Assembly: GCA_963699535.1 (NCBI GenBank)
Contig: CAVOUJ010000046.1
Span: forward strand, 33,258-97,257
Length of the DNA: 64,000 nucleotides
Origin: VBDM01 sp963699535
GTDB lineage: Bacteria > Pseudomonadota > Gammaproteobacteria > Burkholderiales > SG8-39
Reading direction: 5' to 3'
Below are positions 21,930-30,331 of the stretch, piece by piece (position 1 is the stretch's first letter; each line of letters opens with the position of its first letter). The translations under genes and the position numbers were made by a program. The notes below the pieces were generated by a model. The model was not told the origin of the DNA. It saw only the letters and a list, made by a program, of their open reading frames with translations, and did not search any database.

Positions 21930-22904
21930 GTGCTTTCGTACATCGTCCGCCGCGTGCTGCAGGGCTTCGCGGGCCTCGCAGCGATGTCATTGCTGGTCTT
22001 CGCCGGCGTCTACGCCGTCGGCAATCCGGTCGACATTCTCGTCAATCCGCACGCCGATCAGAGAGAGATCGCGCGCGCGACCGCGGCACTGGGCCTGGAC
22101 AGACCGCTCGTCGAGCAATACTTCGCCTTCATCGGGAACGCTGCGAGTGGAAATCTCGGCCTGTCGTTCGCGTTCAACGTGCCGGCGATCGGCTTGATCC
22201 TCGAGCGCATGCCGGCCACCCTCGAGCTCGCGATCGCCGCGATGCTGATCGCGGTGCTGCTGGGGGTCCCTCTGGGACTCTGGGCCGGTCTCAAGCCCGA
22301 CTCCGCCTCGGGCAAGACCATCATGGCGGCCTCGATCCTCGGTTTCTCGCTCCCGACTTTCTGGGTCGGCCTGATGCTCATCATGGTGTTCTCGGTCTGG
22401 CTCGGCATTCTGCCCACATCGGGCCGCGGTCCGACCTCCGATCTCCTCGGCATCCCCGTAAGCTTCCTCTCGCTCGAGGGCCTGCGCCACCTCGTCCTCC
22501 CTGCCGCGAACCTCGCGCTGTTCAACCTCGCGCTCATCATCCGGCTCGCGCGCACAGCGACGCGCGAGGCCCTCCAGCAGGATTACGTACGCTTCGCCCG
22601 CGCCAAGGGCCTCACCGAGGGGCGCGTCGTCGGCGTGCACGTGCTCAAGAACGCCCTTGTTCCCATCGTCACCGTGACGGGCGTCGAGTTCGGCTCGGTG
22701 ATCGCCTTCGCCGTCGTCACCGAGTCGATATTCGCGTGGCCCGGAATGGGGAAGCTCCTGATCGATTCGATCAACGTGCTCGACCGGCCCGTGATCGTCG
22801 GCTACTTGTGCATCGTCGTGACACTCTTCGTCGCGATCAACCTGCTCGTCGATCTCGCCTGCTCATGGCTCGACCCGCGCATCCGGCTCGGGGAGGGGGC
22901 GTGA
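21930..22904 (+). CDS. Peptide ABC transporter permease, DppB-like
   Basis: A 324-residue inner-membrane permease with six predicted helices. It starts MLSYIVRRVLQGFAGLAAMS, the typical DppB/OppB N-terminus. The EAA cytoplasmic loop for ATPase docking is REALQQDYVRFARAKGLTE. GTG 21930 lies 11 bp after the binding-protein stop, and its end overlaps the next permease start. No ATPase gene follows in this cluster. Confidence 0.9.
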   Translation: MLSYIVRRVLQGFAGLAAMSLLVFAGVYAVGNPVDILVNPHADQREIARATAALGLDRPLVEQYFAFIGNAASGNLGLSFAFNVPAIGLILERMPATLELAIAAMLIAVLLGVPLGLWAGLKPDSASGKTIMAASILGFSLPTFWVGLMLIMVFSVWLGILPTSGRGPTSDLLGIPVSFLSLEGLRHLVLPAANLALFNLALIIRLARTATREALQQDYVRFARAKGLTEGRVVGVHVLKNALVPIVTVTGVEFGSVIAFAVVTESIFAWPGMGKLLIDSINVLDRPVIVGYLCIVVTLFVAINLLVDLACSWLDPRIRLGEGA

Positions 22905-23770
22905 CGCTCGCTCGCCGTTTCGCCGCAGAATTCGCCGCGAGCCGGATCGCCCTTGGGAGTCTCGCGCTGCTCGCCGCCATCGTCCTTGCCGCTCTGCTCG
23001 CGCCCTGGATCGCCCCGCAGAATCCCTACGACCTGGCGGGCCTTCAGCTCCTCGACTCGCGCCTGCCACCGCTCGCACGCTCTGCCGCGGGCGCGATTCA
23101 CTGGCTCGGCACCGACGACCAGGGCCGCGACATGCTCTCGGCGATCCTCTACGGCCTGCGCACGAGCGTCGCGGTCGGCGCGGCGAGCACCGCGCTCGCC
23201 CTGGCGATCGGCGTCAGCCTGGGTCTCGCCGCCGCATGGTTCGGCGGCTGGCTGGACGCGCTTCTCATGCGCCTCGCAGACCTGCAACTCTCCTTTCCTT
23301 CTGTCCTCATCGCGCTGGTCCTGCTCGCGGTCCTCGGACAGGGACTCGACAAGATCATCGTCGCGCTGGTCGCCGTGCAATGGGCCTACTACGCGCGCAC
23401 CGCGCGTGCGGCCGCGCTGGTCGAGCGCCGCAAGGAATACATCGAAGCTGCGATCTCTCTCGCGCTTTCGACCCGGCGGATCATTTTCCGACACCTGCTC
23501 CCGAACTGCGCGCCGCCGCTCATCGTGCTCGCCGCGGTCCAAGTCGCCGCGGCGATCACACTCGAGGCGACGCTCTCCTTCCTGGGCCTGGGGTTGCCGA
23601 TCACGGAGCCCTCGCTCGGCCTCCTGATTTCCAACGGATTCAACTACCTGCTGTCGGGGCATTACTGGATCAGCTTCTTTCCCGGAATCGCACTGCTCGC
23701 CGCCGTAACCAGCGTCAATCTGGTCGCGGACCGATTGCGCGATGTCCTGAATCCCCAGTTGCGGCGATGA
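22901..23770 (+). CDS. Peptide ABC transporter permease, DppC-like
   Basis: A 289-residue permease of the DppC/OppC family. Markers include HWLGTDDQGRDMLSAILYGL after the first helix, the GVSLGLAAAWFGGWLDALLM region and the EAA loop YIEAAISLALSTRRIIFRHL. GTG 22901 overlaps the upstream permease stop, indicating coupling. It is the last gene of the peptide transporter; the downstream livK has its own promoter. Confidence 0.9.
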   Translation: MTLARRFAAEFAASRIALGSLALLAAIVLAALLAPWIAPQNPYDLAGLQLLDSRLPPLARSAAGAIHWLGTDDQGRDMLSAILYGLRTSVAVGAASTALALAIGVSLGLAAAWFGGWLDALLMRLADLQLSFPSVLIALVLLAVLGQGLDKIIVALVAVQWAYYARTARAAALVERRKEYIEAAISLALSTRRIIFRHLLPNCAPPLIVLAAVQVAAAITLEATLSFLGLGLPITEPSLGLLISNGFNYLLSGHYWISFFPGIALLAAVTSVNLVADRLRDVLNPQLRR

Positions 23771-23786
23771 ATTCGGCCGGTTCCTA

Positions 23787-23816
23787 TTGACACCGGCCCG
23801 GGTCCCTCCCTACAGT
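23787..23816 (+). promoter_or_regulatory. Probable sigma-70 promoter of livK
   Basis: TTGACA (23787-23792) is a perfect -35 hexamer and TACAGT (23811-23816) a reasonable -10, 18 bp apart. livK starts 33 bp downstream of the -10 behind an AAGGAGGAG ribosome-binding site. No regulator site was recognised. Confidence 0.55.
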
Positions 23817-23848
23817 CATAAAGGCGGTTTTCACTCAAGGAGGAGCCC

Positions 23849-25111
23849 ATGAAAAAGAAATCCGCGATTCTGAACGCCTTCTTGTTTCTCCCGTTTCTCT
23901 TGTGCGCCGGACAGGCGCTGGCTCAGTGCAAGCTCGGCGTGCCCGCGATCAAGGTGGGCGTGCAGGGGGCAGCCTCGGGCCCGCACGCAGACTACGGCCG
24001 GCAGATCGAGATGGGCGCCACCATGGCGATCGAGGAGATCAACCGGGCGGGTGGCGTGCTCGGCTGCAAGGTCCAGATGAGATTCATGGACGACGAGAAC
24101 AAGGCCGCGGTCGGCGTGAAGAACGCGCGCTACCTCGTGACCGATTGGGGCGCGCATTTCACCTTCGGCACCGACTCGAGCGGCGTCGCCATGGCGATGG
24201 GTCCGGTCCTCTCGGAATTGAAGCGCATCCACTTCTTCACTCATGCGGCGACGCACCGGCTGACCGAGGAGCTGGTCGCCGAAAAAGGCATCAAGGAAAT
24301 CGTCCGCGTGAGCGTCCCCGTATACCAGGACGGCGTCGTCGCGGCCCTGATCTTCAAGGACCGCATGGATATCAAGCGCTGGGCCACCATCGGGGCTGAC
24401 TACGAATACGGTTACACGTCGTGGAACCTGTTCAAGGAAACCCTGAAAAAGCACCGGCCGGACGTGGAATTCGTCGCGGCGGCCTGGGCGCCGTTCCTGA
24501 CTCTGGACTTCTCGCCTCACATCGCGGCAGTGATGGCGCAGAAACCCGACGCCATCTTCGCCACGCCTTGGGCGGGGGAAGCGGTCATGCTCCTGCGCCA
24601 GTCGCTGATCCAAGGCGTATTCGACAACGTCCAGGTCTGGTGGCAGGCGATGGGAGGCTCGGTCGACGTCCTCGAGGGGATCTCCGCCGAAGTCGCCAAG
24701 GACCGCTTCAAGGGCAAACTCTGGGCCACGGCGCGCTACATCCACAACTGGCCCGAGACCGCGGAGAACCAGGCCTTCATCGAGCGCTACCGCAAGCGCT
24801 GGGCGAGATTCCCCAACTACTCCGCCGAGACCACTTATTCCGCCTTGTTCATCATGAAGGCGGCGGTAGAGAAGGCCCGCAGCCTGGAAACCGGGAAAGT
24901 CGTCGGTGCCCTGAAGGGAATGCAGATCAAGAATCCCGGGGGACTGAGGGTGTTCAGGTCGGAAGACCAGCAGTTCGTCTATAACGTCCCGGCCGGACGC
25001 CCGATGATGAACGAGAAGTATCCCATCCCCGTGCTCGGCGATCTGCGGGTGTTCGAGGCCAAGGACTACTACCGCTACCCGCCCTTCACGCCGGTTTCGG
25101 CGGCGAAGTAG
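23849..25111 (+). CDS. Branched-chain amino-acid type ABC transporter substrate-binding protein
   Basis: A 420-residue periplasmic binding protein of the LivK family (Peripla_BP_6). The signal peptide is MKKKSAILNAFLFLPFLLCA followed by GQALAQ. The fold is typical: IKVGVQGAASGPHADYGRQI, EEINRAGGVLGCKVQMRFMD, and YEYGYTSWNLFKETLKKHRP. A strong AAGGAGGAG site precedes ATG 23849. These proteins also bind aromatic acids, amides or urea, so the ligand is unknown. It is followed by a terminator and then its permease and ATPase genes. Confidence 0.9.
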   Translation: MKKKSAILNAFLFLPFLLCAGQALAQCKLGVPAIKVGVQGAASGPHADYGRQIEMGATMAIEEINRAGGVLGCKVQMRFMDDENKAAVGVKNARYLVTDWGAHFTFGTDSSGVAMAMGPVLSELKRIHFFTHAATHRLTEELVAEKGIKEIVRVSVPVYQDGVVAALIFKDRMDIKRWATIGADYEYGYTSWNLFKETLKKHRPDVEFVAAAWAPFLTLDFSPHIAAVMAQKPDAIFATPWAGEAVMLLRQSLIQGVFDNVQVWWQAMGGSVDVLEGISAEVAKDRFKGKLWATARYIHNWPETAENQAFIERYRKRWARFPNYSAETTYSALFIMKAAVEKARSLETGKVVGALKGMQIKNPGGLRVFRSEDQQFVYNVPAGRPMMNEKYPIPVLGDLRVFEAKDYYRYPPFTPVSAAK

Positions 25112-25122
25112 GCGCTTCAGAG

Positions 25123-25150
25123 AAAGGGCCCCGTTCGGGGCCCTTTTCTT
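25123..25150 (+). terminator. Rho-independent terminator or attenuator between livK and livH
   Basis: AAAGGGCCCC and GGGGCCCTTT form a perfect 10-bp stem around a GTTC loop, followed by TTTTC. It lies 12 bp after the livK stop and five bp before livH. Partial termination here would yield more binding protein than permease/ATPase, as is common in such operons. Confidence 0.8.
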
Positions 25151-25155
25151 GCCCG

Positions 25156-26010
25156 ATGGATACGATTGCCTTTCAGGGGCTGATCGGCGTGTCCCTGGCG
25201 ATGTACCTGTGGCTGATCTCGGCCGGGCTCACGATCATCTTCGGCGTGCTGCGGATCGTGAACTTCGCACACGGGAGCCTGTTCATGGTGGGGGCCTACC
25301 TGGCCTACACCTTCTACGGGCAGCTCGGACTCCCCTTCGGCGTCGCCATCGTTCTGAGCCTCATTGGGACGGGACTGCTCGGCCTGGTGATGGAGCGCGT
25401 CCTCGCCCGGATCTACGCGATCGACGAGGCTTACCAGCTGCTCCTCACCTTCGGTTTCATCCTGATCCTCGACGACGCGGTCAAGATCATCTGGGGCGGG
25501 GTGTTCCGGATCCCCCCGATTCCGGACTTTCTCGACGGCGCCTTGCCGGTGCTCGGCAAGTCCTTCCCCGTCTATAACGCCTTCGTCATCGCGGTCGGCC
25601 TCGCCGTCGCCGTGCTTCTCTGGGCGGTTTTCGAGAAGACCTGGTGGGGAAGGATCGTGCGCGCGACGGCTTTGGACCGCGAGATGGCCAATGCCATCGG
25701 GGTCAATGTTCCGCGGGTCTTCTCGGGCGTATTCATCGTCGGCGCGATGCTCGCCGCCCTGGGAGGCGCGATCGGAACGCCGGTGCGCGTCGTCGCACCC
25801 GGCATCGGCTCGGCGATGATCATCCAGGCTTTCATCATCACGGTCATCGGCGGCCTGGGAAATCTCAAGGGCGCGTTCGTCAGCTCGCTCATCGTCGGCG
25901 TGCTGAGCGCATACGGGACCCTGTTCTTCCCGGTATTCGAGCTCTTTTTCATCTTCGTGATCATGGCCGTGGTGCTTCTCGTCCGGCCACAGGGGCTGTT
26001 CGCACGCTGA
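25156..26010 (+). CDS. livH: Branched-chain amino-acid type ABC permease LivH
   Basis: A 284-residue inner-membrane permease. Characteristic segments are GLTIIFGVLRIVNFAHGSLF at the N-terminus, ATALDREMANAIGVNVPRVF in the cytoplasmic loop, and GGLGNLKGAFVSSLIVGVL. About eight hydrophobic segments are visible. ATG 25156 starts directly after the terminator hairpin, with little room for a ribosome-binding site, so translation may depend on read-through RNA structure. Confidence 0.92.
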   Translation: MDTIAFQGLIGVSLAMYLWLISAGLTIIFGVLRIVNFAHGSLFMVGAYLAYTFYGQLGLPFGVAIVLSLIGTGLLGLVMERVLARIYAIDEAYQLLLTFGFILILDDAVKIIWGGVFRIPPIPDFLDGALPVLGKSFPVYNAFVIAVGLAVAVLLWAVFEKTWWGRIVRATALDREMANAIGVNVPRVFSGVFIVGAMLAALGGAIGTPVRVVAPGIGSAMIIQAFIITVIGGLGNLKGAFVSSLIVGVLSAYGTLFFPVFELFFIFVIMAVVLLVRPQGLFAR

Positions 26011-26018
26011 GAACCAAC

Positions 26019-26963
26019 ATGACCGGCCGCCTTCCTCTTCCCGCGATCCTCACGGGCCTTCTGCTCCTTGGGCTTTTCCTCCTGCCGTGGATCCTCGGCC
26101 AGTATCCGGTCTATATGGCGATGCAGATCATGATCCTCGCCGTGTTCTCGGTCGGCTTCAATCTCCTTTTCGGCTACACGGGGCTCCTCTCCTTCGGCCA
26201 GGCCGGGTTTTTCGCCGTCGGCGCCTACGGTTGCGCGAAGATCCTGCTCGCGGTGCCCAACCTCTTTCTGGGCATCGCGGGCGGAGTGGCGGCCGCCGGC
26301 GTGGCGGCCGTCCTGCTCGGCATCCTCTCGGTGCGCCATACGCGCATCTACTTTTCGATGCTGACGCTTGCTTTCGGCATGATGATTTTCTCGATCGCCT
26401 GGAAATGGCGGGACTTCACCGGCGGGGACGACGGGCTGGTCGGAATACCGCGGGCTCCGCTCGAGATCCCCGGCCTTTTCACCATCAGCGTGTCGGCGAT
26501 GGAGCGCTACTACTACGTGGTTCTGGTGCTTTCGCTCCTTGCGATCGTCGCGATGCGCCGCCTGGTGCGCTCCCCGCTCGGGCTGACCCTGCAGGCGATC
26601 CGGGACAGCGAGACTCGCGCGGAATTCGCCGGCGTTCCGGTACGCAAATGCCGGCTCGTCGCTTTCACGATCGCCGGGCTCTACGCCGGGCTCGCGGGGG
26701 CGATGCTCACGCCGCTCGAGAATACGGTGACTCCGCCTGTCGCGCACTGGAGCACTTCCGCCGAGCCTGTGCTCGCGACCCTGCTCGGCGGCGTCCACGC
26801 TTTCGCGGGGCCCATCGTCGGAGCATTTCTCTTTCTCGTGATCAAGGACATCATCGTCCGCTTCACCGAGTACTGGCTCATCTGGTTCGGCGTCATCGTC
26901 GTCGCTCTCGTCTTGGGCTTCCCGGGCGGCGTCATGAGCATCTTCGCGAAGCGCCGCACGTGA
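26019..26963 (+). CDS. livM: Branched-chain amino-acid type ABC permease LivM
   Basis: A 314-residue permease paired with LivH. LivM features include GFNLLFGYTGLLSFGQAGFF, the loop LQAIRDSETRAEFAGVPVRK, and LLGGVHAFAGPIVGAFLFLV. ATG 26019 is eight bases after the livH stop. Its stop overlaps the livG GTG start. Confidence 0.92.
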   Translation: MTGRLPLPAILTGLLLLGLFLLPWILGQYPVYMAMQIMILAVFSVGFNLLFGYTGLLSFGQAGFFAVGAYGCAKILLAVPNLFLGIAGGVAAAGVAAVLLGILSVRHTRIYFSMLTLAFGMMIFSIAWKWRDFTGGDDGLVGIPRAPLEIPGLFTISVSAMERYYYVVLVLSLLAIVAMRRLVRSPLGLTLQAIRDSETRAEFAGVPVRKCRLVAFTIAGLYAGLAGAMLTPLENTVTPPVAHWSTSAEPVLATLLGGVHAFAGPIVGAFLFLVIKDIIVRFTEYWLIWFGVIVVALVLGFPGGVMSIFAKRRT

Positions 26964-27712
26964 CCGAGCTTCTGAAAATCGAACAGGCCGGCAAGCGCTT
27001 CGGGGATTTCGTCGCCATCAACGGCGTAAGCCTTTCCATTCCCTCGGGACGGCTTACCGCGATCATCGGCCCGAACGGCGCCGGCAAGACGACACTCATC
27101 AATCTCGCCACCGGCGCCCTCCTTCCCGACTCCGGGGTGATGCATTTCAAGGGCGAAGCGATCACGCGCCTCGCAGTCCACGATCGGGTACGCAGGGGAT
27201 TGTCACGGTCGTTCCAGGTCATGAATATTTTCGCGCGCCTGTCGGTGCTGCAGAACATCCTGCTGCCCGTGCTCGCAAAGCGCGGACGCGCCGGCATCCC
27301 CTTTCGCGAGGTCGCGCTGGAAGCGAAAAGCCTGGCCGAAGCCCGCCAGGTCCTTCGGGAAATCGGCCTCGCGGAGCGGGAGGATCTCCCTGCCGGCGCC
27401 CTTTCGCACGGAGACCAGCGACTGCTCGAGCTGGGGATCGCGATTGCCCCTTCCCCCGAGCTGTGTTTCCTCGACGAACCCTCCTCCGGCCTGACCTCGG
27501 TCGAGCGCGCGAGGGTGCTGGACGTGATCAAGAAGATCTCCGCCGGGGGGCGCACCACCTTCGTCATCGTCGAGCACGATATGGACGTCGTTTTCTCTCT
27601 CGCGGAGTGGATCGTGGTGATGAACCGCGGACAGGTGCTGGCCGAGGGACCGCCCGGAGAGATCCGCGAGAACCGCGCCGTGCGCGAAGTCTATCTCGGC
27701 GACGAGCTGTGA
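26960..27712 (+). CDS. livG: Branched-chain amino-acid type ABC ATPase LivG
   Basis: A 250-residue ATP-binding subunit. The Walker A motif is GPNGAGKTTLINLATG. The signature motif is degenerate (AGALSHGDQRLLELGIAI, with SHGDQ in place of SGGQQ, as is usual for LivG). The Walker B region is LCFLDEPSSGLTSVE, and the switch His is in FVIVEHDMDVVFSL. GTG 26960 overlaps the livM stop. Cytoplasmic. Confidence 0.93.
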   Translation: MTELLKIEQAGKRFGDFVAINGVSLSIPSGRLTAIIGPNGAGKTTLINLATGALLPDSGVMHFKGEAITRLAVHDRVRRGLSRSFQVMNIFARLSVLQNILLPVLAKRGRAGIPFREVALEAKSLAEARQVLREIGLAEREDLPAGALSHGDQRLLELGIAIAPSPELCFLDEPSSGLTSVERARVLDVIKKISAGGRTTFVIVEHDMDVVFSLAEWIVVMNRGQVLAEGPPGEIRENRAVREVYLGDEL

Positions 27713-28416
27713 GCGCGATCCTCAGAGCGAACGAGCTCGTGACCGGATACGGCCTGGGCGCGGTGATTCACGGCGTATCCCTGGAGATCGAGGCAGGCGA
27801 AGCCGTGTGCCTGCTCGGGCGCAACGGCGCGGGCAAGAGCACGACGCTGAAGAGCATCATCGGCCTTGTGCCGCCGCGCACCGGCAAAGTCGAATTCATG
27901 GGACAAGAGATCACGAGGCGCCCGGCTTTCAAAATCGCTCGGCTCGGCGTCGGCTACATCCCCGACGACCGGCGCATCTTCGCGGAGCTCACCGTCGAGG
28001 AGAACCTGATGATCGTCCGGCGTGTCACGCGCCGCGAGGGACACTGGACGCTCGAGCGCGTGTACCGCCTCTTCCCGGTCCTGGACGAGCTGCGCGACAA
28101 GCACGGCACGGGTCTTTCGGGCGGGGAGCAGAAGATGCTCGCCATCGGCCGGGCCCTCATGGGCAATCCGAGCCTTCTCATCCTGGACGAGCCGTCGGAG
28201 GGCCTTTCCCCCTTGATGGTCAAGACGCTGATCGAGGCGATCACCCAGATCCGGAAGGAAGGCGTGACGCTGCTCATCGCCGACCAGAACGTCAAGTTCG
28301 CGCGCCGCGTGGGCAGCCGCGGCTACGTCATGGAAGAGGGCCACATCCGTTATTCGGGCGGCCTCGAGGAGCTGTGGGCGAACGAGCAGATCGTCCGGCG
28401 CTACCTGGCGGTCTAG
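27709..28416 (+). CDS. livF: Branched-chain amino-acid type ABC ATPase LivF
   Basis: A 235-residue ATPase partner of LivG. Walker A is LLGRNGAGKSTTLKSIIGLV, the signature is GTGLSGGEQKMLAIGRALMG and Walker B is LLILDEPSEGLSPLM. The switch His position reads IADQNVKFARR, with Gln/Asn in place of the usual His; this is seen in LivF proteins. GTG 27709 overlaps the livG stop. It is convergent with the helix-hairpin-helix gene 19 bp away. Confidence 0.93.
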   Translation: MSAILRANELVTGYGLGAVIHGVSLEIEAGEAVCLLGRNGAGKSTTLKSIIGLVPPRTGKVEFMGQEITRRPAFKIARLGVGYIPDDRRIFAELTVEENLMIVRRVTRREGHWTLERVYRLFPVLDELRDKHGTGLSGGEQKMLAIGRALMGNPSLLILDEPSEGLSPLMVKTLIEAITQIRKEGVTLLIADQNVKFARRVGSRGYVMEEGHIRYSGGLEELWANEQIVRRYLAV

Positions 28417-28435
28417 AGCGACCGCTCGCGGCACG

Positions 28436-29347
28436 CTACGCCGCCGCGCTCTCGTCATAGAGCCCGCGGCACTCCTCTTCCCGTCCGCGAACGACCCTTC
28501 TCCCCGCAAGCGAGCCGCGGGTCTCGGTCACAACGGTGCGCTGGCGCTCGACGTGATCGCTGTCATAGAAATAGATGACCGCCCAATCGCGCACCCGCTT
28601 CAGCTTGTGCGCGAGCGCCGTGTTCGAATACAGCGCCGTGAAGTGCCACTCGCCGCGCCGGGCGTGGAGCACGGGCAGCCACGAGTCCTTGCCGGGATTG
28701 AAACGCCTCGGCGCGATCGTTTGCAGCTGCCCGGCCTCGGCCTTGCGGCGGTACTCGCGATCCACGTCGAGGAGCAAATCGACTCCGGGCTCTCTCGACA
28801 AGTCTTCCGGCGCGCGGCTCCGCGGCACCCGCAGCCGGCCCAGCATGCGGTCCAGGGCCGCGCGCCACGCCGCCGCGCGGCGCGCCCCGACGCCATGAAC
28901 GCTCTCCAGGCTGCCGTCGTTGGCCGCCGTCTCGAGGCCCTCGAGCGTGTCGATGTGCAGCGTGTCGTGAATGCGCTTCGCCAGCTCCGGCCCCATCCCG
29001 GGCACCGACCGGAACAGCCGCTCCGGGTCGGTCGTGCCGCGCAAGCGCTCGAGCTGGCCCCAGCGCGTCGTGATCAGCATCTCCGCAATCGCGGCGGCGA
29101 TCCCCGCGCCGATGTTCGGCAAGGCGTCGAGCCCCTTGACGCCTTCGGAATCGAAGATCGCGCGCAGGCTGCCTGGAAGCTGTGCCACGGTATCGGCCGC
29201 TTTCCGGTAAGCGCCCGCGCGGAAGGGGTTCGCGCCTTGCGCATGCAGGAGTTCCGCCGCCTCCCGGAGCTTTTCGGCGATTTGCCGGTTTTCTGGAGGA
29301 ACCGGTTTGCGTTCAGCGCTCACGGGATTTTCCGATACCAGCATCAC
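28436..29347 (-). CDS. Helix-hairpin-helix DNA-binding protein related to DNA polymerase X N-terminus
   Basis: A 303-residue protein. The N-terminal 60 residues resemble the 8-kDa domain of family X polymerases (NRQIAEKLREAAELLHAQGA, FRAGAYRKAADTVAQLPG). Helix-hairpin-helix motifs follow: GLDALPNIGAGIAAAIAEML, SVPGMGPELAKRIHDTL and SVHGVGARRAAAWRAAL. The rest (from about residue 185) is a mixed region with DVDREYRRKAEAGQL and WHFTALYSNTALAHKL. No catalytic Asp triad of a polymerase or PHP domain was found. Likely binds DNA ends or gaps; function unknown. GTG 29347 is used; ATG is the next codon. Confidence 0.7.
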   Translation of the reverse strand: MMLVSENPVSAERKPVPPENRQIAEKLREAAELLHAQGANPFRAGAYRKAADTVAQLPGSLRAIFDSEGVKGLDALPNIGAGIAAAIAEMLITTRWGQLERLRGTTDPERLFRSVPGMGPELAKRIHDTLHIDTLEGLETAANDGSLESVHGVGARRAAAWRAALDRMLGRLRVPRSRAPEDLSREPGVDLLLDVDREYRRKAEAGQLQTIAPRRFNPGKDSWLPVLHARRGEWHFTALYSNTALAHKLKRVRDWAVIYFYDSDHVERQRTVVTETRGSLAGRRVVRGREEECRGLYDESAAA

Positions 29348-29393
29348 AAGGCCCCCTTCCTGCCCAAGCCTAGTCGGGACGCCCGTGGCCGGA

Positions 29394-29407
29394 TTGATTC
29401 AGATCAA
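29394..29407. promoter_or_regulatory. Perfect FNR-type box between divergent genes
   Basis: TTGAT-TCAG-ATCAA is a perfect FNR consensus palindrome, 47 bp from the helix-hairpin-helix gene and 80 bp from the transglycosylase gene. A -10-like TAGGCT on the minus strand (29367-29372) predicts a start about 41 bp from the box centre. A weaker CTGATT (about 29433-29438) does so on the plus strand. Either or both genes may be activated at low oxygen. Confidence 0.65.
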
Positions 29408-29486
29408 TACGGAGATCTGCAATCGTTGCATGCTGATTCTGTTGGATTTCCGAACTAGGGCGGAATCCCGAGTCCGGGAGCGAATC

Positions 29487-30230
29487 ATGAGTTGCGACTT
29501 GAGAGAGTTGTCGCATCCATGCCAAAGGGGCGAACAGGCCCGCGGAGGGAGTCTCGCACCCCCGGTGAATCCCCTTTGGTCCCGAGCGCTTTCCTCTTTC
29601 TCCCAGGCGCTGAACCGGATCCTGCTCGCCGTCGGATTCGGTGCGGTGCTGCTCGGGCCTATCGAGGACTGGCAGGCGGTGTCCTGGCAGGACGCGGTTT
29701 CATCTTTCTCGTCCGTCGAGCGCGCTAGCGCCGAGACCCCGCCCGTCCAGTCCCTCAACTCGGGCAATCCGGAATTGCGCGAGCTTGCGGTCCATCTGTC
29801 GTAGCGATACCGGGTCGCGCTCGACTCGACCGAGGAATGGGTGAGCGATGCGTACGACACCGGCATCAGGCTCGGCCTCGATCCCCTGCTGATCCTCGCG
29901 GTGATCGCAATCGAATCGAGCTTCAACCCGATCGCGCAGAGCTCTGCCGGAGCGATGGGCCTCATGCAAGTGGTCCCGCGCTACCATGAGAACACGCTCG
30001 AAGAGCACGGCGCGAGTGGCATGCTCCTGGACCCTGCTGTCAACATTGTCGTGGGCGCACGCATCCTCAAACGCTATATCGACCATACCGGCAGCCTTGA
30101 ATCGGGCCTGCAGTACTACAACGGCGCGCGTCCGGACAGGTCACGCAAGTATGCAAACAAGGTCATTGCTGAAAGGGACCGGTTGCGGAATGTCGCGGAC
30201 CGACCCGAGCCGCTGTCCTCCGCGTTCTGA
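29487..30230 (+). pseudogene. Lytic transglycosylase (SLT domain) interrupted by an in-frame amber codon
   Basis: The reading frame starts at ATG 29487, has one hydrophobic anchor (RILLAVGFGAVLLGPI, about residues 46-61), and meets TAG at 29802-29804. It continues in the same frame to 30230. Downstream is a clear SLT goose-lysozyme-like domain: catalytic Glu in LAVIAIESSFNPIAQSSAGA, then MGLMQVVPRYHENTL and a YYNGARPDRSRKYANKVI segment. Relatives would be expected to have a sense codon at the stop position; CAG to TAG is one transition away. A downstream ATG at 29841 could start a shortened enzyme of 129 residues without the anchor. Either pseudogene, base-call error, or read-through. The normal role is peptidoglycan cleavage. 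Confidence 0.75.
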
Positions 30231-30278
30231 GTCCCGTTGGCCTGCGGCGATGAATCGCGCAAGCAGGCGGTAGAATGC

Positions 30279-30304
30279 GGGCGGCCTCAAGTCGCAGGCC
30301 GCCC
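30279..30304 (+). repeat. Perfect hairpin upstream of NitT/TauT-type binding protein
   Basis: GGGCGGCCT and AGGCCGCCC form a nine-base perfect stem around an eight-base loop, 28 bp before the next start codon. No T-run follows, so it is not a classical terminator. It may end the upstream transcript through Rho or stabilise the leader of the binding-protein mRNA. Confidence 0.5.
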
Positions 30305-30331
30305 AACCTTGTCTCACCCGGAGGAAAGACC

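Noticed and set aside
28408..28425. GCGGTC-GACCGC hairpin after livF as a terminator
   Set aside because: Only six pairs and no T-run on either strand; kept as a weak structure only.
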